A stretch of DNA of 64,000 bases from Anas platyrhynchos (GCF_047663525.1 NC_092587.1:39981001-40045000), one strand, 5' to 3'; positions 36,556 to 49,600 are shown, counted from the stretch's first letter. Notes: generated from the letters alone by a model not told the origin. Made by a program: numbers and translations.

Positions 36556-37309
36556 CTGTGCCTGTTGTTAAAACCTTTTTTTCCCCACTTATTTATGTGA
36601 AATTTCTTCTGCAAATTTCTTCTGAAAAAAACATTTATTCTCTCAACAACCAGCTTGTGGTAGAGGGTGGAGGGAAACACATCACATACATGTGCCAAGC
36701 TAAACAAGGCAGTTGCTGCTGGCACTTGGTGTGCTTCATCTGGGTAAGGAGAAATGACATTTCTAGTTCAGACCCTACCACTGTCCATTCTCTAACAGGC
36801 ACTGAAAATGGAGCAACCCCCAGTGCCTATGTTCTTCCAGCCTGAAGGAGAAGTCCAAGCCCCTGAAACAAGCAATTTTGTTTTTCAGGTCACTGAAGTC
36901 AATTGTTTTTGATTACATGAAAGTTACTTCTTTAGTTCAAACTATCTAGTGACATGGCAGCCCTGACTGGTTTCATGAGCGAGGCCTAAAAGCAGACTAC
37001 GGCTGAAAAATAACTGAAGGACCTGCTCCTAGAGACCTTACTGCAGCAAAATGCCACTGGTTCTGGCATGGTCCTTACCTGAACACGTTCTGAGAAACAT
37101 TGGCTGTCAGTGAGGTGTGTTTGGTCTATACTATTTTTTATTTATTCATTCTTTAAAGTACCTTTCTCCTAGCTGAGCTGACTGCAAAATTAGAGAAACC
37201 ATAACAGAAGGGAGTGATTAGAAGAGCAGAAGGAAACAAATCACTCGTATAAAAAGGTGAAGACTCCTTCTAGGGGCACAAGAAGCTTCTGGCCACCAGG
37301 CAGAAGCAC
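36556..37309. other. Unannotated DNA
   Basis: No gene or repeat family is recognised between the pentanucleotide array and the CR1. There is a short TTTA-rich run near 37134-37150. Confidence 0.5.
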
Positions 37310-37965
37310 AGAGCCACAGGATGGCTGAGGCTGGAAGGGCCCTCTGGAGATCATCTGGCCCAAACTCTGCCCCAAACAGAGCCACTGAGGGCAGGTTGCC
37401 CAGAAAGCTTTTGAAAATCTCCACAGAGGGTGACTCCACCAGCTCTCTGGGCAACCTGTGCCCATGCTTGTTCACACGCACAGCAGAGTTTTCTTGTGTT
37501 CACATGGAATTTCACGTGTAATTTGTGTCCGCTGCCTCTCATCCTGTCAGAGGGCACTGCTGAGAAAACTCCATCTCCTTCATCTTCATCACCTCTCTCA
37601 GGCTCTCCTCACAGGAGAGGTGCTCCACCCCTTCGTAGGTGGACTCGCTCCAGTAGCACGGTGTCCCTCTGCTACTGGGGAGCCCAGAACTGGACACAAC
37701 ACTCCAGTCCTGAGCAGAGGGGCAGGATCACCTCCCTCGGCCTGCTGGCAACAGTCCTTCTAATGGAGTCCAGCATACCACTGGCCTTTTTTCCTACAAG
37801 AGCACATTGCTGGCTCCTGGTCACTTTGCTGTCTGCCAGAACACCAATGCCCTTCTCAGCAGAGCTGCTTTCCAGCTGGGTGGCCCCCAGCATGTACTGA
37901 CACTTGGGGTTGTTCCTCCCTAGGTGTAGGACTTGGCATTTTCCTGTGTTCAAGAGGCAACATTT
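37310..37965 (-). mobile_element. CR1 LINE, 3' half with RT C-terminus, antisense
   Basis: This is the best-preserved transposon in the window. Its 3' end is at about 37310 ('cacaggatggctgaggctgg', 'agatcatctggccc') and it runs leftwards through the CR1 untranslated region ('ctctctgggcaacctgtgcc') into coding sequence. The minus frame 37672-38346 carries, in its last third, pieces of the CR1 reverse transcriptase C-terminus: LHLGRN, LESSSAEKGIGVL, SQQCALV and CVQFWAPQ. Residues upstream of about 37965 no longer match. A block is missing at about 37590-37600, between the 'aactccatctccttcatc' and 'caggctctcctcacagg' parts. The copy is 5'-truncated and inactive. Confidence 0.93.
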
Positions 37966-39787
37966 GCATACAATTCCCCAGGATTTTACTAATATGAACA
38001 CAGGATATACTTCTGTTATAATGCAAGAGTATTTTTCGTGTGCTGTTGTCATCAGCAAAGTGCCATTTCCTCTGGCTATAACCTGAATCATATGTTGGGC
38101 TGGAACTATTTTTGCTTCTCCCAAGCCTGCATTTGGCTTTGAGTAGCTCATCCTCATTGTGAATGCAAACAGCACACCCCCCTGAATCGGCAGTAGCTGC
38201 CTTGCTGATAGGGTGGTAAATAGTATCACTATACCCCCAAAAGGAGTAGAAAAACAAAACAGGGAGATTAGCAGGCAGCTGCTGGAGGAGTGGCAATGAT
38301 GGGGCGGAAGGAGGACACTCCCAAGGCAAATATCCTTCTTCATCATGGTTCAAACCAAAATAAACCAAGCTAAAATTAGAGAGGGCTAAGGGGATCGTCA
38401 CCACATATAACATGTGAGTCAGATCCTACTGAAGAACGGGACAGGTGGTGCAGCACATCGGACAAAAGGCTGTTCACCTTGAGCTGAGAGGAGCTGTGAG
38501 GGCTCTTCTAGGCCCCAGAGGAGCTTCTTCCCCAAAGTCTTGAAAGAATCCCTGTTCTTCATGCCACAATGCATCATGGGCTGGGAGGGACCGAGGTTTC
38601 CAGATCTATGCACATTTTTCCCCTGTAAGCTGCTCTCTCCAGTTCCCAAAGAGGTTCTAGAAACAAAACAATATTAAACCTCCACTCTGTCCTTTTTACT
38701 TGCTGCCTGGCCATATGAACACAGTGGTCTCCGTTCCTCTCCTCCATGCTGCTGGCTTTTCTGGAGGCTCCCAGCCACCAAGCAGTTGGCAGAGCCCAAT
38801 TAGACGGAAAGGCCACTGCTAACAGCAGGGAGTTGCACCCAGCCTGGTGTGGTGACTGTAATGGACCCAAGATACCTTTGCTTCCTTCTCTTTAATATTT
38901 TGCATGTGCATATGCATTTTGTGAGAATACATTCCTAGAAATAAGTACCAAGGTGCCATCAAACTCATCATTAGCTTCTGGATTAAAATTTAACATTATT
39001 CAAAAGATTCTGCAAACATTTAATGACTCACTGCTGAGGTAAGCGTGCATTATTCTATGAAAAGGGGGAGATCAGGACAGACAAATACATGTGATGGAGA
39101 CTGTCCTCACAAGCTCGGGACCATCCTTGCCCAAAGGTCTAAAGAAAATTGTGCGGGTGCTGTGTTGCTCAGGGCATTTCATGTCGATGTATCAGGGCAT
39201 GTTAACGGACCCTCTCTGCGTTTGGCTCAGGGCACCTATGGGCAGTCGCTGCTGGTGGGCTTACATGGAAAGGGAGCCAGCTCTGCCACAGACACTCTGG
39301 AGACCAACTGGTACAACCCAATTCCTTCTAGGATTAATTTCATCATTTGATTTCATTACATGGTTGATGAATTTACTGACTGGATAATCTGAACCCACTG
39401 ATTTATAGATTCTGGCTTAATTATAACCTTAATGTTATCATTGCATTGCCCCTTTTTTAATTAGTTCAATAAGACTGAAGTAATAAGCCCAACAGTCTGG
39501 TCTATGTGTTTATTTTCCTGTTTGTACTTAGAAAGAAAAATGCAGAAAAAAATGTGTGTTAATAGATATTTAGAATCATGAACACTGGGAAGCAAAATCA
39601 TAGCAGATGCTAGATTTTTTTTTTTTCCCCTAAGTAACTCACAGAAGGCAGAAAATAGTGTCTCTCCCACACAGATGCACTACACTGACTAAAGGATCAA
39701 AGGACAGATTATTAACAAACCACTACAACTTTGCACCTTCTCAAAGTGTCACTAATTTTCCAGGGTTATGAAAAAAAGAAGAAAGAA
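37966..39787. other. Unannotated DNA
   Basis: No gene is recognised. The minus frames at 37856-38413 and 38574-38870 have no family features beyond the CR1 overlap. A T-rich run is at about 39617-39630. Confidence 0.55.
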
Positions 39788-39843
39788 GAAAAAAGAAAAA
39801 AGAAAAAAGAAAAAAGAAAAAAGAAAAAAGAAAAAAGAAAAAA
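39788..39843. repeat. Perfect (GAAAAAA)8 heptanucleotide array
   Basis: G residues recur every 7 bases from 39788 to 39844, separated by runs of six A. Imperfect GAAA/GAA units flank it on the left and GAGAGAAAGG on the right. The plus frames across it (39731-39962) are Lys/Arg-only repeats and are artefacts. Confidence 0.96.
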
Positions 39844-42800
39844 GAGAGAAAGGCGAGGAAGAATCATCAGCAGAAAATATTCTCATGCAAATGTTGCACA
39901 AAACAGGGCACTCTCACAGAGTCACAGAAGTACCGTTTAAAAAAACAGACAACAGTTATTGAGACTTTTCAAGAATTTTCATTGCTTTGGGTCTTGACAA
40001 TAGAGGGGAGGGTCTGGAGCACAGCAAGGGAGAGTGGCAGAAGGTTACAACTGTAGCAAACCCATTTCAGATGGCTGTTTTCCCTGACAATTCACAGAAG
40101 GCCATATCCTCCGACCTTATGCCTCTGTGCCATTTATTGCTGGCTGCTTTGTTTGCTACAATACCAGTGACAAGCTCTGGAGCTGACTCCATTGCCATTT
40201 GTGCAGGTCTGTGTGAAGAGAGGAGGCTGGTGCTCTCCTCCAGCTGTTGTCACGGGAATGAAATATCAGCAAGTGAATGCCTCATATACTCCACAAACCG
40301 GGGAAGTTCATGGCACTGCTTTGATCTTTTCATTATTCTGCAGAGCCATTGCCTGACTATTCAACCTCTGTGTGACAGCTTGGATCATTAGAAAGAGGGA
40401 CATTAATGCATTTAATGTATATATATGATCAGAATGCTGACTGTTGACAAGGTCAAAGCAAAATAATGAAATGCCATAATTAACGAAATATATTGGCTAT
40501 TAAAATATGATGCCTCATTCTCTTGACAGAGACACTAACAAGAAAAAACGACCTGATTAAAAGTCTTCATGTTCTTGTAAATCAGAAGCACGGTTTTTAT
40601 GGCCACAGGTTCCAGTGAGCAACACCTCTGGGAGATGCTCTCAGAGGTGTCACGTTGAATTAGAGCTGGGGCACATCGCTGGAAGGACTGCTCTGGCAGT
40701 GACCCCTGCTTCAAAGCTACACTGATATGCAGCCCTCTGAATTAAAGTACCTCAGCACAGCTAAAATGAGCCCTGTGTTTGTCTTGCAACAACAAATTAA
40801 GGTAGGAATTGGATGTAGCTGAAGCAAAAGATGCATCAGATAAAAGTAGCCAAGAATAAACAGCATTCAGTAGATCCCAGGGCAAAAGATTTGGGTTTCT
40901 CTGTCTTAATTTACAGCAGCCTGTTTACAGTCTTAGCCCTTCCATAATTCATTCTTCCTAAGTGTAGAAGAGGGAATTCACAACTCATTTCTAGCACACT
41001 TTCAATCCTAGAGAGGAGCGGTGCTATGCAATCTGTTATTCTTATTGGCAGTCAGTGGCTTCTGGTATTTTGGCCTAAAAACTGAAAGCCCATTAGAGGG
41101 TGTATTGACACCATGGCTACAAATAAATCTTTAAGGCTTGAAATATATTTCTCCAGTCACAGAAGGAGAAGAAGAAAAAAAAAAGCAGTAAAGTTAGAAG
41201 GAGGTTTAACTAATTGATGCTGCTTAATGCATGCTCAGCAACAGCTGGAATAACAGAAAGCTGTGTCTGACTAGGAGCAGCAGATGTTATGAATTTCATC
41301 TGGTCAGATCTGATGGCTGGTGGGGAGGTCCTGCTCCACATCTGCGAAACAGTCAACAGATTCCACATACCAAATTTCTGGAGCAGGCATTGCAGGGGGG
41401 TTAGGGATAGAGGAACACATTTGCTCCATCCAGAACTGTTGACAAGGAAAAATGCATTTCTCAGGCAGCCTTCCAAGTGGAGCAGAAAAACAGGGAGGGT
41501 ATAGAAACAGTTTATAACTGCCAATAGTGAACATGTCTAAAAATGGTGATTCATGCTCCATCACAATATGTGAATATAAAGTTAGAGATGTGCAATATTA
41601 AAATCAGAAACAGTATGGGATTTCTATTATAGTAATTATGCCACTGCAGTTGCTGGCATGAATGACATTAATTATACTGTACAAAAATGTCTTCTATATC
41701 TTACTTTTGTGTTCACAGAAGACTAAGGTAGGTGGGCATAAGCTCCTGATGTTATCAAAACCATGTGGATAATAAGGGCAGGATCCAAAAAGTACTTGCA
41801 TGCAGTTTGGGTGGAATTCAGGCATCTTTGTGTTACAGCAGTGTGTGAAAACCTCCAGCCAGCGTCTGCATCCTAGATACCACGAGAACATCTGGTGTTC
41901 CTCCAAGCAAGCCATGGGCAGGAGGACTCATGATCCAGGGTCATACAGCATCTTGCTGGCGAGGGGCTTTGGGCAGGGGTTAGGAAACTGAATTTAGTTC
42001 TGCTGTGGGCTCTGATGGCTGGGCACATGCCCTTCCTGAGCCACCAGGCAGGGAGAAATGCCAACAGAGGGAGCAGGAGATGGAGGGGGGCCCTGCCCCA
42101 TGGCTGGGAGCGGGGAGGCCTAGCTCCAGGGGGTTTTGTGCATTGCACATGCAGGACGGAAAGCTTTGCTCTGTGCTTCTCTCCATGAGCTGATTAAATT
42201 ACCTGCTGTGCATTTCATTGACTGTGACCAACACTATCCAGCTGACATTTATCCACGATAGCTTGGGTGGGCTGCTGCTAAATCCCACCACGGTGTGCTG
42301 TCCTTGCAGCCTGAGAGGTGCTCTTATTGCTACAGGAGGAGGGGAGGAGGTGAACAGGGTGCAGCAGGCAGCAGGGAGCTTCTGAGATCTGCTTTAAGCA
42401 ATAATAAGAGCTCTGCTCTTCCACTGTTTGCCAGTTTGTTGCAGTCATGTTCATTCAGCCCTGTCTTAATCTTTGTTTCTGTGAGGATCATTGATTTCGG
42501 TTTTAGATATAGTGGCACAGGACTGCATAGCAAGGGAAATTGCACAAGGAAGCTGGGAGGAAAGCTTCTTTCAAACAATTTTATAATGAAAATGTAAACA
42601 AAATTTGTAAAGCCCTTATGGTCTGCTTTTATTGGGTGATAAAAGTGTAAGAGAAGCAATTTTCTCATTCCAAAGTTGGTCGGAATTAGATATTGATTTT
42701 GAACAAAGTACTTTTCACATTTTCCAGCTACTCCTTTTCTGTTCTTGCTGGTTTCTCATGACAGAGGAAACTGCACCTGCCAACAAACAAAAACCCAGTT

Positions 42801-43132
42801 TCTTTCAATGCCATCTTACACCAGGTTAAAGAGCCCAGTGAATTTCAGCCTCAGTCATCCTAAGCATTAAACTACTAGGAAGCATCCTGTGGACATCTAA
42901 GATGAGTTGGAGTTGCTGTTGTCTAATCGTGTTCTGTTTTATGGCTTTTTGTGCTTCTTCGTTTGCTTTGGCTCCATGACTGGCTCTCTGCCACAGGCTT
43001 CCTGCATCTCCTGCCCTTTTTTTCCTTCACAATAGCAGCAAACCGGGTTTGAGTTTACCAGAAATCCTTTAGGTCTGAATGAAGACAAGCAAGTTAATGG
43101 TGTTAAATACCCCTGCCCACCCACCAGAAAAG
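39844..43132. other. Unannotated DNA, one possible conserved block
   Basis: No gene is recognised. The 134-aa plus frame at 39987-40391 has no family signature. The block 40390-40560, with 'gacattaatgcatttaatgt' and 'ccataattaacgaaatat', is AT-rich and repeat-free and could be a conserved element. A frame pair at 42295-42668 overlaps on opposite strands and looks like chance. Confidence 0.5.
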
Positions 43133-43155
43133 AAAAAAAAAAAAAAAAAAAAAAA
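43133..43155. repeat. Poly(A)23
   Basis: A run of 23 A. No retroposed gene is recognised upstream. Confidence 0.95.
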
Positions 43156-44989
43156 GACGTTTTACATGCAACTCATGATGTGTGTGAAGCCTTCAGAGGT
43201 TTGAATATACTCAAAGCCAATCTTCTGCAGGCTCCACACCCCTCTTCCTACCCCATCTGTCTTTTGCTTTAATACCCCTCTGTCCTTCACCTTCCCAGCT
43301 GAAAAAACAGTGAAAAAACAACTTGCATAAAGATGCTGACATGTAAAGAATACTGGTAAGCAAGCTTTGCATGTGTTTGTTGTTTTTTCTTTTTAATTAG
43401 TATTAATTTAATTTTTATTTTTTTTTCTCCTGGCCATTAATCAAGCTTCCCCCTCATGATCATGAATGGTTTTTCTAAACAATAGAAAATGTCTTGCTGC
43501 AATCGCTTATCCGCCATGTATCCCTCATCCTAACTCTTCACTGCCTTTCTGCTCCCTGACCTGGCTCCACCAGGTTTGCCTGGTGTGCCTGTTTGTTCGT
43601 TATTTGTAGTCTGCCTTTCAGTGTGAACTCAGTCCTCTTCAAGTCAAATGTTCATCTCCATGAAGTCTGAGTGGACTTCAATCTCCAGGATAAAAGAGAA
43701 AAGTACAAGCACAGAAGGGGGGGCACAAGTGAAAAACGGAAGAGGAAAAGGGGTTGCGAGGTGCCTGGCTGTCAGATGCAGCTCTGCATAGCATCATTCA
43801 AAGCACCATGGTAAATAAATAGAAGCACATGGGAATTGTCCACAGATATTAAACCAGCACATAGAGCCATCTACTTGTTAAAGAAACATACGGCATACCA
43901 CAAGTGGCTGGCATGCTTACACCTGCTAAATATTTTTTGGCACTGATGCTGGCTGCCAGCTTGAGGTCAGTTTGACAAATGCATTTATGGAGCCACGTCT
44001 CTGCCTTTGACTCTCTGGATCATTTTTCATGCCCACGTTGTAATTGCAGTGAAGCAGTGGAATTTGACAGGTTCATGGTTTGTTGACATGGTGCAAAAAG
44101 GGCAAAAAGCCTTCCTTCGGAGAATGGAAACTGGACACTGATCTTCTACAGTAATTAAATGAGTCCGACTCTAACACTCGAGTTATCCTCTGAAACAGGT
44201 TGTTGCTGTAGTTGAAAATATCTAAAACATCAGGCTAAGGCTGAGCAGTTACAACCACGACATTACCAACCCTCATGAAATTGTTCAAGGACAATCAAAA
44301 GTAAATGTTTTATCTGCCTGAATGCAGGTCTTCTATGAAGCAGGACGGAGCTGACAGCAGCACCTAAGGCTGAAGAGACACAAGACATGGAGGATGCAGG
44401 GAGGCTCTGACCTGAGACAGTCTAGAAGCTTCTTTAGTGGAGTAGCCCCAGTTTCTGCTGCAGTCAGCTGGGTGCTGAGTTCTAGGTGCTAAACAGCTCC
44501 CAAAATTGTCACTAGGTCCCAAATCCATAGTTTGTGGAAATTCCAGCCTAAATGGCAAATACAAGGAAAAACACAGATAAAGTAACAATGCAGGCTGAAA
44601 CGTCTCGGCATGAGAAGCTTTAAGAAAAATCACAAAAGCAAACAACCTGTGCTTGGCAAAACAAGAATCCAGACTAAAATCCAATGAGCGCCTTGGAACA
44701 GGATGGCTACATCAGCATAGAAGTGCACAGGGTGAGCTGTGTGGCTATGTGTGAACAGCAGGAGAGCTGTCCAGAGCTTGGCACAGATGGACCAGGCACA
44801 CATGTACTGAAGAGAAAGGAGCTGCAGTAGCTGAAATCTCCCCTGCTCACATCGGCATCACTACCATGGCCTGCACAGCCCCCTTCAGCTGCACAGTGCA
44901 GCAGTGGTCACTCCATTACAGCGCTCACCCCATTTCTCCCCTTCCCCCTTTCTTCCATCCCCAGCTGGATCTGGCCCTGACGAGGAGAA
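43156..44989. other. Unannotated DNA
   Basis: No gene is recognised. The 106-aa minus frame at 44364-44684 shows no family. The stretch 44470-44530 has the words 'ctaggtgctaaacag' and 'actaggtcccaaatcc', which faintly recall an old sauropsid repeat, but too little is left to name it. Confidence 0.5.
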
Positions 44990-45180
44990 TTAGATTCTTC
45001 CAGTCTGATACGGATGCTTAATGTTGAACAACAAAATTATTTTGTTGCGTGAAGGAAATACAGACAAATTCGCTGATAACCAAAATCTCCCTGTTGCTGT
45101 CATTGCACTTGAAAATGTCTGCTGTGCAATGAGAAGATGCACTTTATTTAGACTGAATCCATGGCCTAAAAGGAAACAGT
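44990..45180. promoter_or_regulatory. Candidate conserved non-coding element
   Basis: Repeat-free sequence contains 'ggagaattagattcttcc', 'gcttaatgttgaacaac', 'aaaattattttgttgcg' and 'caaattcgctgataacc', with isolated CpG sites and no frame. The call is from texture only. Confidence 0.25.
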
Positions 45181-45387
45181 AAGCTTTTCAAATTAGTGCC
45201 GTTCTTTAAAAGCTCCTCTTTGGTTGTGTTAGAAAAGGACTTCTTCCATAAAAGGAAATTTTCTATATTAATTCTCCAGCTGGTAGTACTTTGATGTCCT
45301 CATAAAGATGCTGCTTACATTGAAGAAAGAGAGATTACAGCAGCCCCCCCACCCCCAGAACTGCTTTTATTTTGTTTGAAGAGATGA

Positions 45388-45425
45388 AATTATTTTGGAG
45401 AAGTTGAATTATTTTGGAGAAGTTG
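45388..45425. repeat. 19-bp perfect tandem duplication
   Basis: The unit AATTATTTTGGAGAAGTTG occurs at 45388-45406 and again directly at 45407-45425 without a mismatch. It is a recent small tandem duplication. Confidence 0.95.
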
Positions 45426-45939
45426 AGCTCCGTGACGGAGAGGGGCTAGCTGTGCTTACTGCTGAGCACATTGCCAGCGAGACTCCGTTCCAAGGCCAGT
45501 GCGCGCGCATGGATGGCACGAGCAGCTGCTCAGCCACTTTAAGCTAAAATGCTGGCTGTGAGCTGGGGCAAATCACTCTTTCCAGCAACTGTGGAAGAAA
45601 GTGGGTGTGGAGGGGATGGGAATATAAGATCTGGTTTGAGCGAGCAACAAGGAGAGCTGCTGCTGCTAGTAAATTGATGTATTCTCGCAGTTATTCCAGG
45701 CACTTGGCCATATTCGCCATAAAGTGGGCAAGATCACAATTTTGTGGAAAATAGGGTTGAAAATGCCTTGCTATTAAAAACCTCCAGGGATTAAAGCTCC
45801 TCGTTTTCTTGAGGTACCTTACTGCTCTGCTGCCCTTGCAGCCTAAACATCTACACAATATTTCCTCTACTGCAATTTAATCTCCTTGCTCCTTGTTCAC
45901 TTCTGGCAGAATACAAGTCAGGGGAATGAAATCAGCCAC
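45426..45939. other. Unannotated DNA
   Basis: No gene is recognised. A short GC-rich patch with a 'gtgcgcgcgcat' run lies near 45499-45510. Confidence 0.5.
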
Positions 45940-46640
45940 CACCCTCTTTGTGACGATCTTTGGCACATACATGTATGAAGACTACAGCCTCCATCTCCTT
46001 CAGATTTTCCTTCTCTGGACTATGCACTTCCAGTGCTTTCAAATTTTGTTATGGTTTATATTTCCTAGGATATCTTTAATTTAGGGTCCTTCCATCCTTT
46101 TCCAAGGGTGGTGCCCAACACAGAGCTACAGCTGAGAGGCTACCAGGGAAGTGGAATAATTATATTAGGTGTTTTACATTAAAACACTCTCCCATCTAAG
46201 CATCCCCAACTGATGATTGCTTTTTTCACAGCAGTATAACACTTACCTCAGTTTGTGGTGCGTTATCCAACCCCTCCCACCTTTTGCAGCAGAACTTTTG
46301 CCTGCATTTTTTTTTCCATTTTGCAACAGATTGTTCGTAAACCTATGTCCTTGTTGAATGACATATTATTAATTTAAGACCACTCCTCTGATTTGTTGTG
46401 ACCCCTTGAAATTACACTTATCTCGCCAGTGTGGTTATAGCCCCTTCTAGACTTTCATCATATGGAAAGTGATGAGTAAATATACAGCCTATACTGGGAA
46501 AAATACTGAAGTTCCGCAGATTCAGGATAGACTGTTGCCAAATCTCACAAAATGTAGTCTTCAGCTAGACAAGTAAACCATCAGTGACTACCATCTGACT
46601 TCTCCTTTCCAGTGCATTCTGGTGACAACAGTGGGACTCA
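45940..46640 (-). mobile_element. Ancient CR1 LINE with RT-region homology, antisense
   Basis: In order, the reverse complement of an old amniote CR1 can be followed. The first landmarks are 'cagcctccatctccttcaga', 'ttttccttctctggac', 'atttcctaggatatctttaa' and 'ccttccatccttttccaagg'. They continue with 'ggtggtgcccaacacagagc', 'tacagctgagaggctaccag', 'agtggaataattatattagg', 'gattgcttttttcacagcag' and 'tcagtttgtggtgcgttatc'. The last are 'cctatgtccttgttgaatga' and 'agaccactcctctgatttgt'. These match the CR1 path from the 3' untranslated region back into the reverse transcriptase coding part. The edge near 46640 is uncertain. All frames are broken, and the short plus frame 45893-46084 is a shadow. 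Confidence 0.72.
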
Positions 46641-49600
46641 CTCTCACTTAATTATAGCTACCCAAAAACTTGACACTTGGTCTATCCCAATCAAGCAGGC
46701 TCTCTTCCATTGCCAATGGAGAGATACCAACATTGGTCTTCAATTTAGATCTAAAGTTACCAGCAAAAATAAATTGCCAGCAAAAAATGCCATTTTCTTT
46801 CCCATTACCTAGCCAAACCAGGTAGCTCACATGAGGTATAGTAATTCCCTCCTCTGTGGGCTTCAGTTCTTCTCCTCTGCAGAATTTCAGTAATACCATC
46901 CCCTCTCTCACTGTCAACTTGAGGCTTTTCACAAGATAGACACTTTTCCACTATGTGTTTTTGTGGTGGCTCTTTGAATACCACTGTAATACTAAGCATA
47001 AAAGAAAAGCGTTGGGTTCTGTTCTCCCCACTTACACAATGACTTGAAATTTAAAGCGTTTGAAGAAAATCAAGCCAACAGTTTCTTCTCTATAGTCTCA
47101 CGCATCCAGACCTACAGAAAGGCCCAACAAAAGCAAAAGTCTTGAACTGTAATTTTAAGGAATGGACTGTTACATTTCTATGCAATGGAAAGGCCCTCTT
47201 TGAAGCACACAGGACTTCAAAGCTCATCTATCAGACCCAGATTTTCGGTCCTAACTGAGCTGTCAGATTGATAGTCATAGGACTATCAGATGGAGAGAAA
47301 GAAGGCCATCACTGAAGTGGGTGAACTGGAGCACCCTCTTCTGCCTCTGCAGGAGAACTCCATTCCTGGTTTCAGGTTGGCCCACAGTGGCAGATGAAGC
47401 AAGGACACCGAATGTATCCTTGAAGGTTTGTTTCAGCAGAAAGAGATGAAAGGGATGTGAATCAGCTCCTAAGCAGCTGCAGTTTACAGTACAGCTTAAC
47501 AGCATGACCCCAGGTCAGTGGCAGCTTCCCATAACATGCTGGGCTGGGAGCTCCGGTGGTTTAGGAGCTGACTCATGAGCCTTCCCGTCACCCTGCTCTG
47601 GGGACAGAGCTCCCTCAAGAAAGATGGACAAACAGCTACAGTGATCAATCTTAACCTGCCGCTGTGGTGCGTCAACACCTCTGAGTCACCCGGAGAGCTG
47701 CACTTGTTCTCCCCAAACACTTTGGCACCAAGAGGATGACTTTATCCACGCATCTGCCAAGGACAGAGTGCTCTGCACCCTTCCAGGGTCACCCAGACAC
47801 AGCACAGGAGAAGCATGTTGAGCCCTGGTGTGCACTTCTGGTGGGTGGCAGGGGGACACTCTCCTTCCTGAGGTGGCTGAGGTTGATAGGTCTGCACCTC
47901 TGGTGAAAAGCTGCCTGGACCCTGTCCTGAAGCTGACAGATTTCTCCAGGAGTTTATATAACCGTGCTTGCTCTGCCCAGCCATGTGTAAGATGGTGTGT
48001 GATATAAACGTTCTTGCTCAAGACCTTTCTCTTTATTAAACAAGCAATGTTTGCTCGTCCTGGGTCACTGCTGCGGAACTTGTACCAGCCAAATCTCCAG
48101 GCAGTGGGAGACCGCAAGTATAAAAGCACAGTCTGGCATTCAATTATAAAATGCAATATTCTTTGCCTCGTTAGCTGTGACTCTTTCTATAAATCACCAC
48201 AAAAGAACAGATAACCCAGCGTGATCATCCAACACTCTGGCACCACAGTCCTTCCCATTCTCCATCCCTGTCTTTGTCTACTGCCTCAGTCCCTTTTTGC
48301 ATGATGGAAAGGGGAGGCTGAGAGCATCCTCCTGAGTTATTGAGTCCCAGTCTTCTCCAGCCACAGTTCAAAAAGGTCCACAACAGAGGTATGTCTTGGA
48401 AAACACATTGCACTGCACAAAAAATCAGTGCAAAAGGCCCAGGCACTAGAGTTTCACAGAAAGAGCAGGGGACAGTAAGGCCCCGAGGGACTCATCCACG
48501 TCCCTCTGTTGCCAGCTGAACAAGGAGCAACAACCAAAAACTACCTAGGAAACTAGTGCCTCTAAAGGCAGTCGCTTGTTATCTGAGCTCCTGCAACACA
48601 TGGTTACTGCAGCCAGAAGGATGAGTGCCCAGCTATTTGCCCCTTCCAGATCTCAGAGCCTGTATGTGAAGAACAGCTTGCATCATGCCACTGGTACTAA
48701 GGCTTCCTCATACTGGGAGAATGGAGCAGGACAGGGAGGGGAGGAAAGGAGGAAGCTGAAGAGTAGCAAAGATTTACAGGGTCATCTTAGTTCCAGACTG
48801 GAGAAAGGCTGCCTTGAATCTAGGAAAGAGCTAGGGTGTGGAAGAGAATTTTCATTTTACACAAATTATATCTGGATCCTTACCTGGTCCTTTATTTTAT
48901 TTTTTAAAGTGTCTATTATAGAAACAGGATTTGTCTATTATTTCTACTGTCATGCAGGATAATAGAGTTTCAGACAGTGACAGGAAGATTTGCTAATATG
49001 ATGCCCATGTCTCTTCCAATGTTTGAGCGATTTGGGTAGGAGAATAGAACAGAGATGCCACAGAAAAATGATGAAGAGTCATTTCTTACGTCTTTGCTTC
49101 TCACACAGGATTATATTAACCAGAATAATTACATACATTAAGAAATATAGCTTTGCTATGAAAGAAAGGGATGTTGTATGCCTCTGCAATAGGTTTCGCA
49201 CGACTTCCCTGTGTGGGGAGGTAATGAGTGCCATACCCAGCTCAACCCCAACACTTAGTGCAGGCCCCATTACAGACCTTCTGCATTATCATCTTACACT
49301 CGTAGGCTTTTGTGACCTGAAATAATGAGGGAAAATCAGTAAAAAAATGAATAGGTACCATCCTCTTTGCATAAAACCAGGTGGGAAAATGTAAATCTAT
49401 TCTCTCACATAGTATAAGTTAGCTAAGATTACAGAGAAATGAAAAGCAATGTATCCAATGTCTAGAGCGAGCCTTTTCAGGACAGCACCTTTTATTAGTA
49501 ATCCTTCTCTCCATACAAACTGCCCTTCTTCTCCCTTACATGCTTTCTGTCTCCTCACACCTGCTATTTTCAAGGTCAGGATAATGGATTGCACATCCCC

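Noticed and set aside
36418..36845. Ala-Leu-Pro-Cys-rich and Gly-Lys-rich ORFs
   Set aside because: They are products of the TTGCC/TTCCC pentanucleotide array.
37672..38346. 224-codon minus-strand ORF as a host gene
   Set aside because: Its C-terminal third is decayed CR1 reverse transcriptase, and the rest is unrelated flanking DNA read through by chance.
39731..39962. Lys/Arg-rich plus ORFs
   Set aside because: They are direct translations of the (GAAAAAA)n array.
47686..48156. 156-codon minus-strand ORF
   Set aside because: No recognisable family and frames on both strands. Composition explains it.
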